From: Hungateiclostridiaceae bacterium UBA3922
GTDB taxonomy: Bacteria > Bacillota > Clostridia > Acetivibrionales > DTU013
DNA: 12,684 nucleotides
NCBI GenBank assembly: GCA_002386045.1
Contig: DGEQ01000077.1
Location: 15,148 to 27,831 of the forward strand
Direction of reading: 5' to 3'
Under the pieces are notes generated by a model. It saw nothing but the letters and a program-made list of their open reading frames with translations. It had not been told where the DNA came from and ran no database searches. Numbering within the stretch: position 1 is the first letter of the stretch; every line of letters begins with the position of its first letter. The translations under genes were made by a program, and so were the position numbers. Below, one piece after another: positions 5,877-12,316 of this stretch.

Positions 5877-6488
5877 TCATCCTCCAGGTAGTCTTACCGA
5901 TTTATACACCCTGATGCCGCCGCTTTTAACCACGTCCTCTGCATTGGAGAAACGCTCCTGCATGATTTTTTTCAGTGAAGATCCGCCTTTATTGTGATAT
6001 GCGACCATCCACAGGGCACCATTTGGATTCAGATGTTCGTAAGCCTGTTCTACGAGTTCCGCCAGTACCTTTTTGCCGGCGGCGAAGGGCGGGTTTGTCA
6101 CGATGTCGTCGAAGCATATCCCGCTGAGAGAAGAGAAAAGGTCGCTCTTGACCACTTTCACATCGAGCCTGTTGTTCGACGCGTTGAGCATGGAATACTC
6201 GACTGCCCTTTCGTTTATGTCCGAAAGGCAGACCAGTTGTTCACCGTACAATGCCTTTATGAATAAACCGACGGCCCCGTAGCCGCATCCCAGGTCCAGG
6301 ACCGAACGCCCCGACGGCCTGAAAGCTTTGATCAGCAGTTCGGACGCCCTGTCGACCCTGTTTTCGAATGCAAAAACACCGCTGACGGAAATGAGGGACA
6401 GTTCTGCGTTTTTTATTCTATACCTGAACTGGCGCTCTTTCAGTCCGGATGTGGGTTTTTCCGTGTAGTAATGTTCATTTCCACCCAT
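5877..6488 (-). CDS. Class I SAM-dependent methyltransferase, RsmC/YbxB-like
   Basis: A 203-residue protein resembling B. subtilis YbxB and the catalytic half of 16S rRNA G1207 methyltransferase RsmC (MTS domain). Visible are the N-terminal EHYYTEKP typical of the family, the SAM-binding motif I DLGCGYGAVG (65-74), acidic Asp90 (LSDIN), and the catalytic NPPF motif (132-135) of N-methyltransferases acting on exocyclic amino groups of RNA or DNA bases. RNA guanine-N2 methylation is inferred from the family; the exact target is unknown. The start at 6488 is preferred over the ATG at 6527 because GGGAAAGGA lies upstream at proper spacing and YbxB begins at the same place. It is convergent with ecfA1 and divergent from ecfA2, and so interrupts the usual ecfA1-ecfA2-ecfT order. 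Confidence 0.85.
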   Translation of the reverse strand: MGGNEHYYTEKPTSGLKERQFRYRIKNAELSLISVSGVFAFENRVDRASELLIKAFRPSGRSVLDLGCGYGAVGLFIKALYGEQLVCLSDINERAVEYSMLNASNNRLDVKVVKSDLFSSLSGICFDDIVTNPPFAAGKKVLAELVEQAYEHLNPNGALWMVAYHNKGGSSLKKIMQERFSNAEDVVKSGGIRVYKSVRLPGG

Positions 6489-6569
6489 TGCGATATCCTT
6501 TCCCTGCTCCACATATCTTTCCACCATATCATAACATTATGTGATGATGAATTGAAGGACTGAAAAAAC

Positions 6570-6597
6570 TTGCAGTTATTTTTGTTACTATTATAAT
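6570..6597 (+). promoter_or_regulatory. Sigma-A promoter for ecfA2-ecfT
   Basis: TTGCAG (6570-6575), 16-base spacer, perfect TATAAT (6592-6597), in a T/A-rich stretch 69 bases before the ecfA2 start. A second TATAAT at 6611-6616 has no matching -35. The divergent methyltransferase promoter must also lie in 6489-6665, but I cannot place it. Confidence 0.65.
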
Positions 6598-6665
6598 ATT
6601 AAGCATCAGGTATAATAAGCATTGAAATCCAGTTGGATCATAGGGATCGGAACCGGAGACCAGAT

Positions 6666-7517
6666 ATGTCGATCATAGCGGAGAATCTTTCATATACGTA
6701 TATGCCTGGGACACCGTTCGAGAGGGTGGCCCTCAGAAACATAAACCTGGAGATAGAGGACGGCGAGTTTGTAGGTATCATAGGGCACACAGGCTCGGGA
6801 AAATCGACGCTGATCCAGCATTTCAACGGGCTGCTCAGGCCGACGGAAGGGCGTGTGCTCATCAATGGCATGGATACGGCCGGCAAGGACCTGAAGGAAT
6901 TGAGAAGGCTTGTCGGCATCGTGTTCCAGTACCCGGAGCACCAGCTTTTCGAGGAGACCGTATACAAGGACATAGCTTTCGGCCTGCGCAGACAGGAACT
7001 TACGGAGGAGCAGACCAGGGAAGAAGTACTGAAGGCAGTGAAAACCGTCGGACTGAACGAGGATATCCTTGAGAAGTCTCCTTTTGAGCTTTCGGGCGGA
7101 CAGAAGAGAAGGGTCGCGATAGCCGGTGTGCTCGTCATGAAGCCGTCCATACTGATACTCGACGAACCGACGGCCGGACTTGACCCAAGGGGCAGGGACG
7201 AGATTTTCGGATTCATCACCGAAATCCATAGAACGATGGGCATCACTGTCATCCTTGTGTCCCACAGCATGGAGGACATTGCAAGGCTGGTGGACAGGGT
7301 GATCGTGATGAATGATGGCACCATCGAGATGGACGGCAGGACCGGGGATGTGTTTTCCGACATCGAAAAGCTCGAGAGCATCGGGCTTTCAGCCCCGCAG
7401 GTGGCTTACCTCATGAAGAAGCTGAAGGCCGTGTTCCCGGATATAAACGACAGGGTCTATACAGTGTCTGCCGCCAGGGATGAACTGCTGAAGCACCTGA
7501 AGAGGAAGGGGGCCTGA
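6666..7517 (+). CDS. ecfA2: ECF transporter ATPase EcfA2 (CbiO-type)
   Basis: Second ATPase of the ECF module, expected to form a heterodimer with EcfA1 on EcfT. In 283 residues: Walker A GHTGSGKST (40-48), Q-loop Gln88 (FQYPEHQLF, with the ETVYKDIAFG that follows in this family), signature LSGGQ (142-146), Walker B LILDEPTAGLDP with Glu167, and H-loop His200 (VSHSMED). The C-terminal LESIGLSAPQVAYLMKKL matches EcfA2. The ATG at 6666 is chosen by GGAG (6655-6658) and the family start (MSIIAENLSY); the upstream TTG at 6633 lacks a binding site. It has its own promoter, and ecfT begins three bases after its stop, so the two are co-translated. Confidence 0.94.
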   Translation: MSIIAENLSYTYMPGTPFERVALRNINLEIEDGEFVGIIGHTGSGKSTLIQHFNGLLRPTEGRVLINGMDTAGKDLKELRRLVGIVFQYPEHQLFEETVYKDIAFGLRRQELTEEQTREEVLKAVKTVGLNEDILEKSPFELSGGQKRRVAIAGVLVMKPSILILDEPTAGLDPRGRDEIFGFITEIHRTMGITVILVSHSMEDIARLVDRVIVMNDGTIEMDGRTGDVFSDIEKLESIGLSAPQVAYLMKKLKAVFPDINDRVYTVSAARDELLKHLKRKGA

Positions 7518-7520
7518 GCC

Positions 7521-8324
7521 GTGATAAATAGCAACATTACCATAGGCCAGTATATCCCCGGTGAATCCATCATCCACAAGGCAGATCCAAGGACAAAGAT
7601 CATTTTGTCGATCGTGTTCATGGTCGTCATATTCCTTGTCAATTCTTTCTGGACATTTACGGCCATGGCCCTGTTCGTGCTGCTTACGGTCATTGTTTCC
7701 GGCGTTCCGATGAAGTATACGCTAAGAGGCCTCAAGCCGATAATGTTTATCATCATATTCACAGCGGTGATAAACATATTCACCACAGGCGGGACACCCA
7801 TATCGGAGAAAGTTCCCTTCAGGTATATCACCTGGGAGGGCCTGATACTGGCGCTCAAGCTGGCCGCAAGGCTTGCGCTTGTCATAATCAGCGGATCGCT
7901 GCTGACGTTCACAACGACACCGATACTTCTTACCGACGGCATCGAAAAGCTCCTGTCGCCGTTCAGAAGGATCGGCGTACCGGCCCATGAACTTGCCATG
8001 ATGATGTCCATTGCACTGAGATTCATCCCGACGCTGCTTGAGGAAACCGACAAGATAATGAAGGCGCAGGCGGCAAGGGGCGCGGATTTCGATACGGGCA
8101 ACCTTGTACAGCGTGCAAAGAGCTTTGTGCCGGTGCTGGTGCCGCTGTTCGTAAGTGCGTTCAGGAGAGCCGACGAACTAGCGACCGCGATGGAGGCCAG
8201 GTGCTACAGGGGCGGGAAAGGGAGGACACGGCTGCGCGACCTGGAATTCACCAGTGTCGACACCAAAATAGCTATCGTGACGGTCACATTCTTTACCGTG
8301 CTCTTGCTGCTCGAATACCTGTAA
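7521..8324 (+). CDS. ecfT: ECF transporter transmembrane protein EcfT
   Basis: A 267-residue membrane protein that links the two ATPases to interchangeable S-components. Hydrophobic segments are visible at about residues 28-41, 43-60, 73-90, 107-130 and 245-266. The two Ala-Arg-Gly-type coupling motifs that sit in the ATPase grooves are present as AARGA (184-188) and EARCYRG (225-231). ALRFIPTLLEETDKIMKAQ is the conserved coupling helix. The start is GTG at 7521, after an AAGGGGG-like purine run near 7504-7510. No S-component gene lies in the window, which fits the group II arrangement in which S-components are scattered over the genome, so the substrate cannot be told. The next gene, hexokinase, begins 53 bases later on the same strand. 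Confidence 0.94.
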   Translation: MINSNITIGQYIPGESIIHKADPRTKIILSIVFMVVIFLVNSFWTFTAMALFVLLTVIVSGVPMKYTLRGLKPIMFIIIFTAVINIFTTGGTPISEKVPFRYITWEGLILALKLAARLALVIISGSLLTFTTTPILLTDGIEKLLSPFRRIGVPAHELAMMMSIALRFIPTLLEETDKIMKAQAARGADFDTGNLVQRAKSFVPVLVPLFVSAFRRADELATAMEARCYRGGKGRTRLRDLEFTSVDTKIAIVTVTFFTVLLLLEYL

Positions 8325-8377
8325 GCGATCCGCAGGCGGGCATAAGCCCTGACAAATACAGTAAACGGAGGTTCCCC

Positions 8378-9688
8378 ATGCAGAGATTGAAGGATAAAGC
8401 CGTGAGTTTCCTGAGAAAATACGGAATGGACGCGGAAAGCGTGGACCTGGAGGCGAACTGCCGCACATTCATCGGGGAGATGGAAAACGGCCTTAAGGGA
8501 AGCGGGTCCCTGCTCATGATCCCCACGTATATCGGTATGGACGGCGAAATACCGTTGGATGAGCCCGTCATTGCCATCGACGCGGGCGGGACCAATTTCA
8601 GGGTCGCTGTCATCCATTTCGACAAGGACAGGAAACCCGTGATCGAGGATTTCAATAACTACCCGATGCCGGGGTCCAGGGGTGAGATCTCAAAAGAGGA
8701 ATTCTTCAGCACCATGGCCGACTACATCCGGCCTGTGCTCGGCCGCTGCAGCAAGATCAGCTTTTGCTTCTCGTATCCGGCTGAAATAATGCCGGACAGG
8801 GACGGCAGGATAATCAAGTTCAGCAAGGAAATAAAGGCCAGGGATGTAAAGGGTGAACTGCTGGGCAAGAACTTGCTGGATATGTTCAAAAAGCGCGGGC
8901 TTCCCTCGGACAAAAGCATCATAGTCCTCAATGATACTGTGGCCACCCTGCTGGCTGGGAGGGCCGCTTCGCCCGGCAGGATCTTCGATGGATATATAGG
9001 ATTCATCCTCGGCACGGGTACCAACATATGCTATGCCGAAAAGTGCGGCAATATCGTGAAGGTGCCCGAACTAGCTGCAAAAGAAGGCTCGGTCCTAATC
9101 AACATGGAGTCCGGCGGATATGACAAGGTGCCGAGGGGCCGGATCGACGAGGAGTTCGACAGCACCACGCTGAATCCCGGCGACTTCATATTTGAAAAGA
9201 CCATATCCGGGGCATACCAGGGCGGACTCACACTGGCCGTCGTGAAAAAGGCGGCGCAAGACGGACTGTTCTCGGCCGGGTTCACCGAGGAGATCAGGAA
9301 AGTGAGCGAACTGGCGGCTAAAGAAATCGATGATTTCCTCTATTATCCGAACGGCGAAAATGTCCTGGCGAGGTGCTGTTCGAAGGGCAGCAGCGAAGAC
9401 GGCGTCCTGCTGTACTACATCATCGACGACCTGTTCGAGAGGATCGCCAGGTTCGTGACCTTCAGCCTTACCGCTGTGATGGAGAAAACGGGCAACGGCA
9501 GGAACCCGCTGAAGCCAGTATGTATTACCGCCGACGGTTCGACATTCTACAAGTCCAAACTTTTCAGGAGCAAGCTGGACCATTACATCAAGGCCTACAC
9601 GAATGATGTGAAAGGAATATACTGCGAATTCATGAAGGTGGATAACGGGACGCTGGTCGGGACGGCGATCGCCGGACTTCTGAACTGA
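8378..9688 (+). CDS. Eukaryotic-type hexokinase
   Basis: A 436-residue cytosolic sugar kinase of the hexokinase family (hexokinase_1 plus hexokinase_2 domains), transferring phosphate from ATP to the 6-hydroxyl of glucose or a related hexose. Family landmarks in order: phosphate-binding DAGGTNFR (68-75), FSYPAE (131-136), SK pair (149-150, in place of TK), catalytic NDT (Asn185, Asp186), GTGTN (212-216), NMES (Glu244), FEK (Glu273) and adenosine motif ADGST (385-389). These cover the glucose-contact set known from human glucokinase (Thr168/Lys169, Asn204/Asp205, Asn231, Glu256, Glu290), with Ser for Thr168. The length equals one full hexokinase unit, so the gene looks intact. The ATG at 8378 follows ACGGAGG (8365-8371). 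Most bacteria use ROK or Glk glucokinases instead; the exact sugar is not shown. It may share the ecfA2-ecfT transcript. Confidence 0.9.
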   Translation: MQRLKDKAVSFLRKYGMDAESVDLEANCRTFIGEMENGLKGSGSLLMIPTYIGMDGEIPLDEPVIAIDAGGTNFRVAVIHFDKDRKPVIEDFNNYPMPGSRGEISKEEFFSTMADYIRPVLGRCSKISFCFSYPAEIMPDRDGRIIKFSKEIKARDVKGELLGKNLLDMFKKRGLPSDKSIIVLNDTVATLLAGRAASPGRIFDGYIGFILGTGTNICYAEKCGNIVKVPELAAKEGSVLINMESGGYDKVPRGRIDEEFDSTTLNPGDFIFEKTISGAYQGGLTLAVVKKAAQDGLFSAGFTEEIRKVSELAAKEIDDFLYYPNGENVLARCCSKGSSEDGVLLYYIIDDLFERIARFVTFSLTAVMEKTGNGRNPLKPVCITADGSTFYKSKLFRSKLDHYIKAYTNDVKGIYCEFMKVDNGTLVGTAIAGLLN

Positions 9689-9841
9689 CGATCCCAGCGC
9701 CGTGCAGTCAGGCATCCGCGAGTTTTGTGCAGTGGCCGCCAGCGGCATGGCCTGTCCCGTTTTCAGACACTTTTCCGGAAACTGACTGGCTGACTGGGCG
9801 CGAACTGCGGGCGCCGGTTATGTAAACTTCGGGTACCAGGT

Positions 9842-10612
9842 ATGAAAAGGAACATCAAGCTCGTAATTGAATTTGACGGCACTGCATATCACGGCTGGCA
9901 GAGCCAGGAAAATGCGGTCACGGTCCAGGATACCCTGACTGCCGCTGTCCGCAGGCTTACCGGCGAGAACTGCAGTATCACAGGCTCGAGCAGGACCGAT
10001 ACGGGCGTCCATGCTCTTGGCTTTGTCTGCAATTTTTTCACCGGGTCTCCCATTCCGGCGGACAAGTTCTCATTTGCACTGAACACGATGCTGCCGGACG
10101 ATATCAGGGTCGTGAGTTCCGAAGAGGTGCCCGGCGACTTTCACTCCCGGTTCAGCGCGAAAGGGAAGAGATACCTTTATTATATATACAATTCGACTTT
10201 CGCATCTGCCCTGCTGCGCCACAGGGCGTATCACGTCTATTACCCGCTGGATGTGGATGAAATGGACAGGGCAGCGAAGCATTTCATCGGTACCCACGAT
10301 TTCCTGGCATTCAGCGCATCCGGGTACAGTGCGAAGACGACTGTAAGGACCATAACGGAAGCGAAAGTCTCCAAAGTATCCCAGGCGCGGCATTTCGTCC
10401 ACCCGAAAGGCGGACAGCTGATAGAATTTTCAGTCACCGGGAACGGGTTTCTCTACAACATGGTCAGGATAATGGCCGGCACCCTTGTGGAAGTGGGCTT
10501 TGGAAAGATCAGGGCCGACGACATCCCCGGCATACTTGCGGGCCTCGACCGCAGGCAGGCCGGAAGGACGGCACCACCCCATGGGCTTTACCTGGCGGAA
10601 GTATTCTATTGA
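9842..10612 (+). CDS. truA: tRNA pseudouridine(38-40) synthase
   Basis: TruA converts uridines 38, 39 and 40 in the tRNA anticodon arm to pseudouridine. The 256-residue protein has the family N-terminus NIKLVIEFDGTAYHGWQ, the catalytic block SSRTDTGVHALG with the nucleophile Asp53, YLYYIYNS, HDFLAFSA, and the C-terminal GNGFLYNMVRIMAGTLVEVG. The length is typical. The ATG at 9842 is fixed by the family start, but the upstream sequence (CGGGTACCAGGT) has no well-spaced Shine-Dalgarno, unlike its neighbours. A small GC hairpin (GGCGC 9797-9801 with GCGCC 9811-9815) lies 27 bases before it. Position just ahead of rplM-rpsI is the common Bacillota order; the hexokinase is what is unusual upstream. 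Confidence 0.96.
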   Translation: MKRNIKLVIEFDGTAYHGWQSQENAVTVQDTLTAAVRRLTGENCSITGSSRTDTGVHALGFVCNFFTGSPIPADKFSFALNTMLPDDIRVVSSEEVPGDFHSRFSAKGKRYLYYIYNSTFASALLRHRAYHVYYPLDVDEMDRAAKHFIGTHDFLAFSASGYSAKTTVRTITEAKVSKVSQARHFVHPKGGQLIEFSVTGNGFLYNMVRIMAGTLVEVGFGKIRADDIPGILAGLDRRQAGRTAPPHGLYLAEVFY

Positions 10613-10833
10613 GCCGGGGCTTTGTATAAAGGCATATTTATTTTCATCCAGGACAAAGATGCAGGGCATACGGCCTGTTTCAGCCGGGTTGGATCGTACA
10701 CGGGAGCCGGGATGAAAGACGCCGGACAGGCAGAAAAAAATGAAATGGCGGACGATTATAAGGGAGATATGGGCATATTCAGGCTACAAACAAGAGATAA
10801 TGAAAGATAAATTAAAATTATCGGAATTTTTAC

Positions 10834-10863
10834 TTGACATGCAAGGCGAACCTGTATTATCAT
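10834..10863 (+). promoter_or_regulatory. Sigma-A promoter for rplM-rpsI
   Basis: Perfect -35 TTGACA (10834-10839). The -10 is either TATCAT (10858-10863, 18-base spacer) or TATTAT (10855-10860, 15-base spacer); the first is better spaced. Transcription would begin near 10870, giving a leader of about 85 nt. Confidence 0.75.
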
Positions 10864-10876
10864 AGTAAAGTGCCTG

Positions 10877-10916
10877 AAAGACCGGCATACATTAAGCTGT
10901 GTCAAAGGCCGGCTTT
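10877..10916 (+). promoter_or_regulatory. Hairpin in the rplM leader, candidate L13 autoregulatory element
   Basis: AAAG-a-CCGGC (10877-10886) pairs with GCCGG-CTTT (10908-10916) with one bulged A. Inside, ATACA (10887-10891) pairs with TGTGT (10898-10902) around the loop TTAAGC. An L13 leader structure is known ahead of rplM-rpsI in Bacillota. Position and size agree, but I cannot confirm a match to that family by eye. AATATATATACG follows, so it is not a terminator. Confidence 0.5.
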
Positions 10917-10954
10917 AATATATATACGAAGTAATCAGGGAGGATAGGTGACAG

Positions 10955-11389
10955 ATGAAGACTTACATGGCAAAGGCTGAAGAAGTCAAGAGAAAATGGT
11001 ACGTAGTCGATGCCGCCGGCAAGCCGCTTGGAAGACTTGCAAGCGTAGTTGCAAGCATACTGAGGGGAAAACACAAGCCGATATATACGCCTCACGTTGA
11101 TACGGGAGACCATGTTATCGTGATCAATGCCGAGAAGGTCGTCCTGACCGGCAAGAAACTCGATCAGAAGGTCTACAGGCGCCATTCGGGCTGGCCGGGC
11201 GGACTGAAGGAAACCAAGTACAAGCATCTGATGGAGAAGTCGCCTGAGAAGGCAGTCGAGCTTGCAGTTAAGCGTATGCTCCCTCACAACAGCCTCGGGC
11301 GTGCAATGTTCAGGAAGCTCAAGGTCTACAGGGGACCGGAGCACCAGCATCAGGCCCAGAAGCCTGAAGTACTCGAAATCGATGTTTGA
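10955..11389 (+). CDS. rplM: 50S ribosomal protein L13
   Basis: A 144-residue early-assembly protein of the large subunit. It starts MKTYMAKAEEVKRKWYVVDA and carries the canonical GKPLGRLAS, YTPHVDTGDHVIVINAEKV, TGKKLDQK, RHSGWPGGLK, MLPHNSLGR and GPEHQHQAQKPEVLEI. The length matches the family (142-145). The ATG at 10955 follows GGGAGGA (10939-10945). It heads a two-gene operon with rpsI, with its own promoter and a structured leader that may allow autoregulation. Confidence 0.98.
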   Translation: MKTYMAKAEEVKRKWYVVDAAGKPLGRLASVVASILRGKHKPIYTPHVDTGDHVIVINAEKVVLTGKKLDQKVYRRHSGWPGGLKETKYKHLMEKSPEKAVELAVKRMLPHNSLGRAMFRKLKVYRGPEHQHQAQKPEVLEIDV

Positions 11390-11409
11390 TGTGGAGGGAG
11401 GATTAGGCG

Positions 11410-11805
11410 ATGGTAGCTAAAATACAGTATTACGGAACAGGAAGAAGGAAGAAATCCGTTGCCAGGGTAAGACTGTTGCCCGGCGAAGGTAAAATAATCA
11501 TCAACGACAGGGACATAGATGATTATTTCGGGCTTGAGACATTGAAAGTTATCGTGAGGCAGCCGCTGGTACTCACCGAGACAATGGGCAAGTTCGACGT
11601 AATGTGCAATGTCGTCGGAGGCGGCCTGTCAGGCCAGGCGGGCGCCATAAGGCACGGCATCGCAAGGGCACTCGTGAAGGCAGACGAGGAACTCAGGCCT
11701 GTCCTGAAGAAGGCTGGTTTCCTTACAAGAGACCCGAGGATGAAGGAAAGGAAGAAATATGGTCTCAAGAAAGCGAGAAGGGCGCCCCAGTTCAGCAAGA
11801 GGTAA
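11410..11805 (+). CDS. rpsI: 30S ribosomal protein S9
   Basis: A 131-residue protein of the small-subunit head whose C-terminal tail touches P-site tRNA. Canonical blocks: YYGTGRRKKSVARVRL near the start, VVGGGLSGQAGAIRHGIARAL, GFLTRDPRMKERKKYGLKKA and the terminal RAPQFSKR with the tRNA-contacting Ser-Lys-Arg. The ATG at 11410 lies after GGAGGGAGG (11393-11401). It starts 20 bases after rplM and is followed by a terminator at 11863-11900. Confidence 0.98.
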   Translation: MVAKIQYYGTGRRKKSVARVRLLPGEGKIIINDRDIDDYFGLETLKVIVRQPLVLTETMGKFDVMCNVVGGGLSGQAGAIRHGIARALVKADEELRPVLKKAGFLTRDPRMKERKKYGLKKARRAPQFSKR

Positions 11806-11862
11806 TAAATGTCCCTTTGCAGACGAGTTGTCAAAACTGGCAAAGTTTGTTCGCAAGTTCAT

Positions 11863-11900
11863 AAAGCCGTCATTGGTCCATACACCTTTGGCGGTTTTTT
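11863..11900 (+). terminator. Intrinsic terminator after rpsI
   Basis: AAAGCCG (11863-11869) pairs with CGGTTTT (11892-11898), one G-U, with a small inner GGT/ACC stem and a T6 run at 11895-11900. A weaker CTTTGC/GCAAAG hairpin lies just upstream. Confidence 0.7.
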
Positions 11901-12005
11901 ATGTGTAAAAATGTGGATCAGGACTGCCATAAACGAATGGCAGGCGAAGAAGTAACGGGTAAAGCAATGTCTTTAAACACAAAACATATCAAAAGGAGTA
12001 CTGAC

Positions 12006-12194
12006 ATGGATATAAGGAAAATGGCAATTGTTTTGCTTGGTTTATTATTTCTTTTGTCGGGCTGTTTACCATCAAATGCCCCCGGAGGTATCGAGGGACC
12101 TGCAGACGGGCAGGAGTTGTGCAGCGATAGCAAAGACGGACGTTATTATTCAGGACCGGTCCGGGCTTACAGCCGGTCTTTTTTTATTATATAA
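12006..12194 (+). CDS. Short lipoprotein ORF read through by a terminator (possibly a gene remnant)
   Basis: A 62-codon frame with a clear lipoprotein signal: MDIRK, hydrophobic IVLLGLLFLL, then lipobox LSGC with Cys20 as the acylated residue. The remaining 42 residues (LPSNAPGGIEGPADGQELC and on) match nothing I recognise. The ATG at 12006 follows AAGGAGT with good spacing. The odd point is the 3' end: the last dozen or so codons lie in the stem and T-run of the terminator at 12154-12185, and the TAA stop (12192-12194) is downstream of the expected release point. Transcripts ending there would have no stop codon. The gene could be a truncated copy of the next lipoprotein, or a deliberately nonstop message. 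The signal sequence matches that of the next gene at 12 of 20 positions but is much richer in A and T. Confidence 0.55.
   Translation: MDIRKMAIVLLGLLFLLSGCLPSNAPGGIEGPADGQELCSDSKDGRYYSGPVRAYSRSFFII
12154..12185 (+). terminator. Intrinsic terminator inside the 3' end of the first lipoprotein ORF
   Basis: GACCGG (12154-12159, plus a U-G pair) with CCGGTC (12173-12178), followed by T7 (12179-12185). An alternative inner hairpin CCGGGCT / AGCCGG with loop TAC competes for the same 3' arm. Any stop codon in the reading frame is only met at 12192. Confidence 0.8.
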
Positions 12195-12195
12195 T
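12167..12195 (+). promoter_or_regulatory. Possible promoter for the second lipoprotein gene
   Basis: A perfect TATAAT (12190-12195) lies just after the terminator T-run, but the -35 at 17-base spacing (TTACAG, 12167-12172) is poor. About 120 bases separate it from the second lipoprotein start. Confidence 0.3.
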
Positions 12196-12316
12196 GGTAA
12201 ATGTACGGCCCGGCCCCACAGACAGGCTCACTCCGGTGGTCGATCGTTCGTGGAAAGAAATGCCGAAGGAGTTTGAGCAGTGAACGTACTAAACAAGCAG
12301 CAGAAGGAGTGTTTGT

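Larger units (their letters stand above)
10613..10954 (+). other. 342-base gap between truA and rplM
   Basis: The first 220 bases (10613-10833) show no supported gene: a TTG-initiated frame of 62 codons (10622-10810) lacks a good ribosome binding site and recognisable content. No clear terminator follows truA. The promoter and structured leader for rplM occupy the last 120 bases and are listed separately. Confidence 0.65.

Noticed and set aside
6611..6616. Second TATAAT upstream of ecfA2
   Set aside because: No -35 at 16-18 bases; the promoter at 6570-6597 is better.
9224..9226. Loss of a hexokinase glucose-contact Glu (SGAYQGG where yeast has YLGE)
   Set aside because: Counting against human glucokinase shows the sugar-binding Glu290 is the one in the YEK motif, which is kept here as FEK; the changed position is ten residues later.
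9689..9841. Terminator or promoter between the hexokinase gene and truA
   Set aside because: Only short GC-rich hairpins without a T-run, and no -35/-10 pair that I would defend.
10622..10810. 62-codon TTG frame after truA
   Set aside because: Poor ribosome binding site and no family features; it lies just upstream of the rplM promoter and looks like chance.
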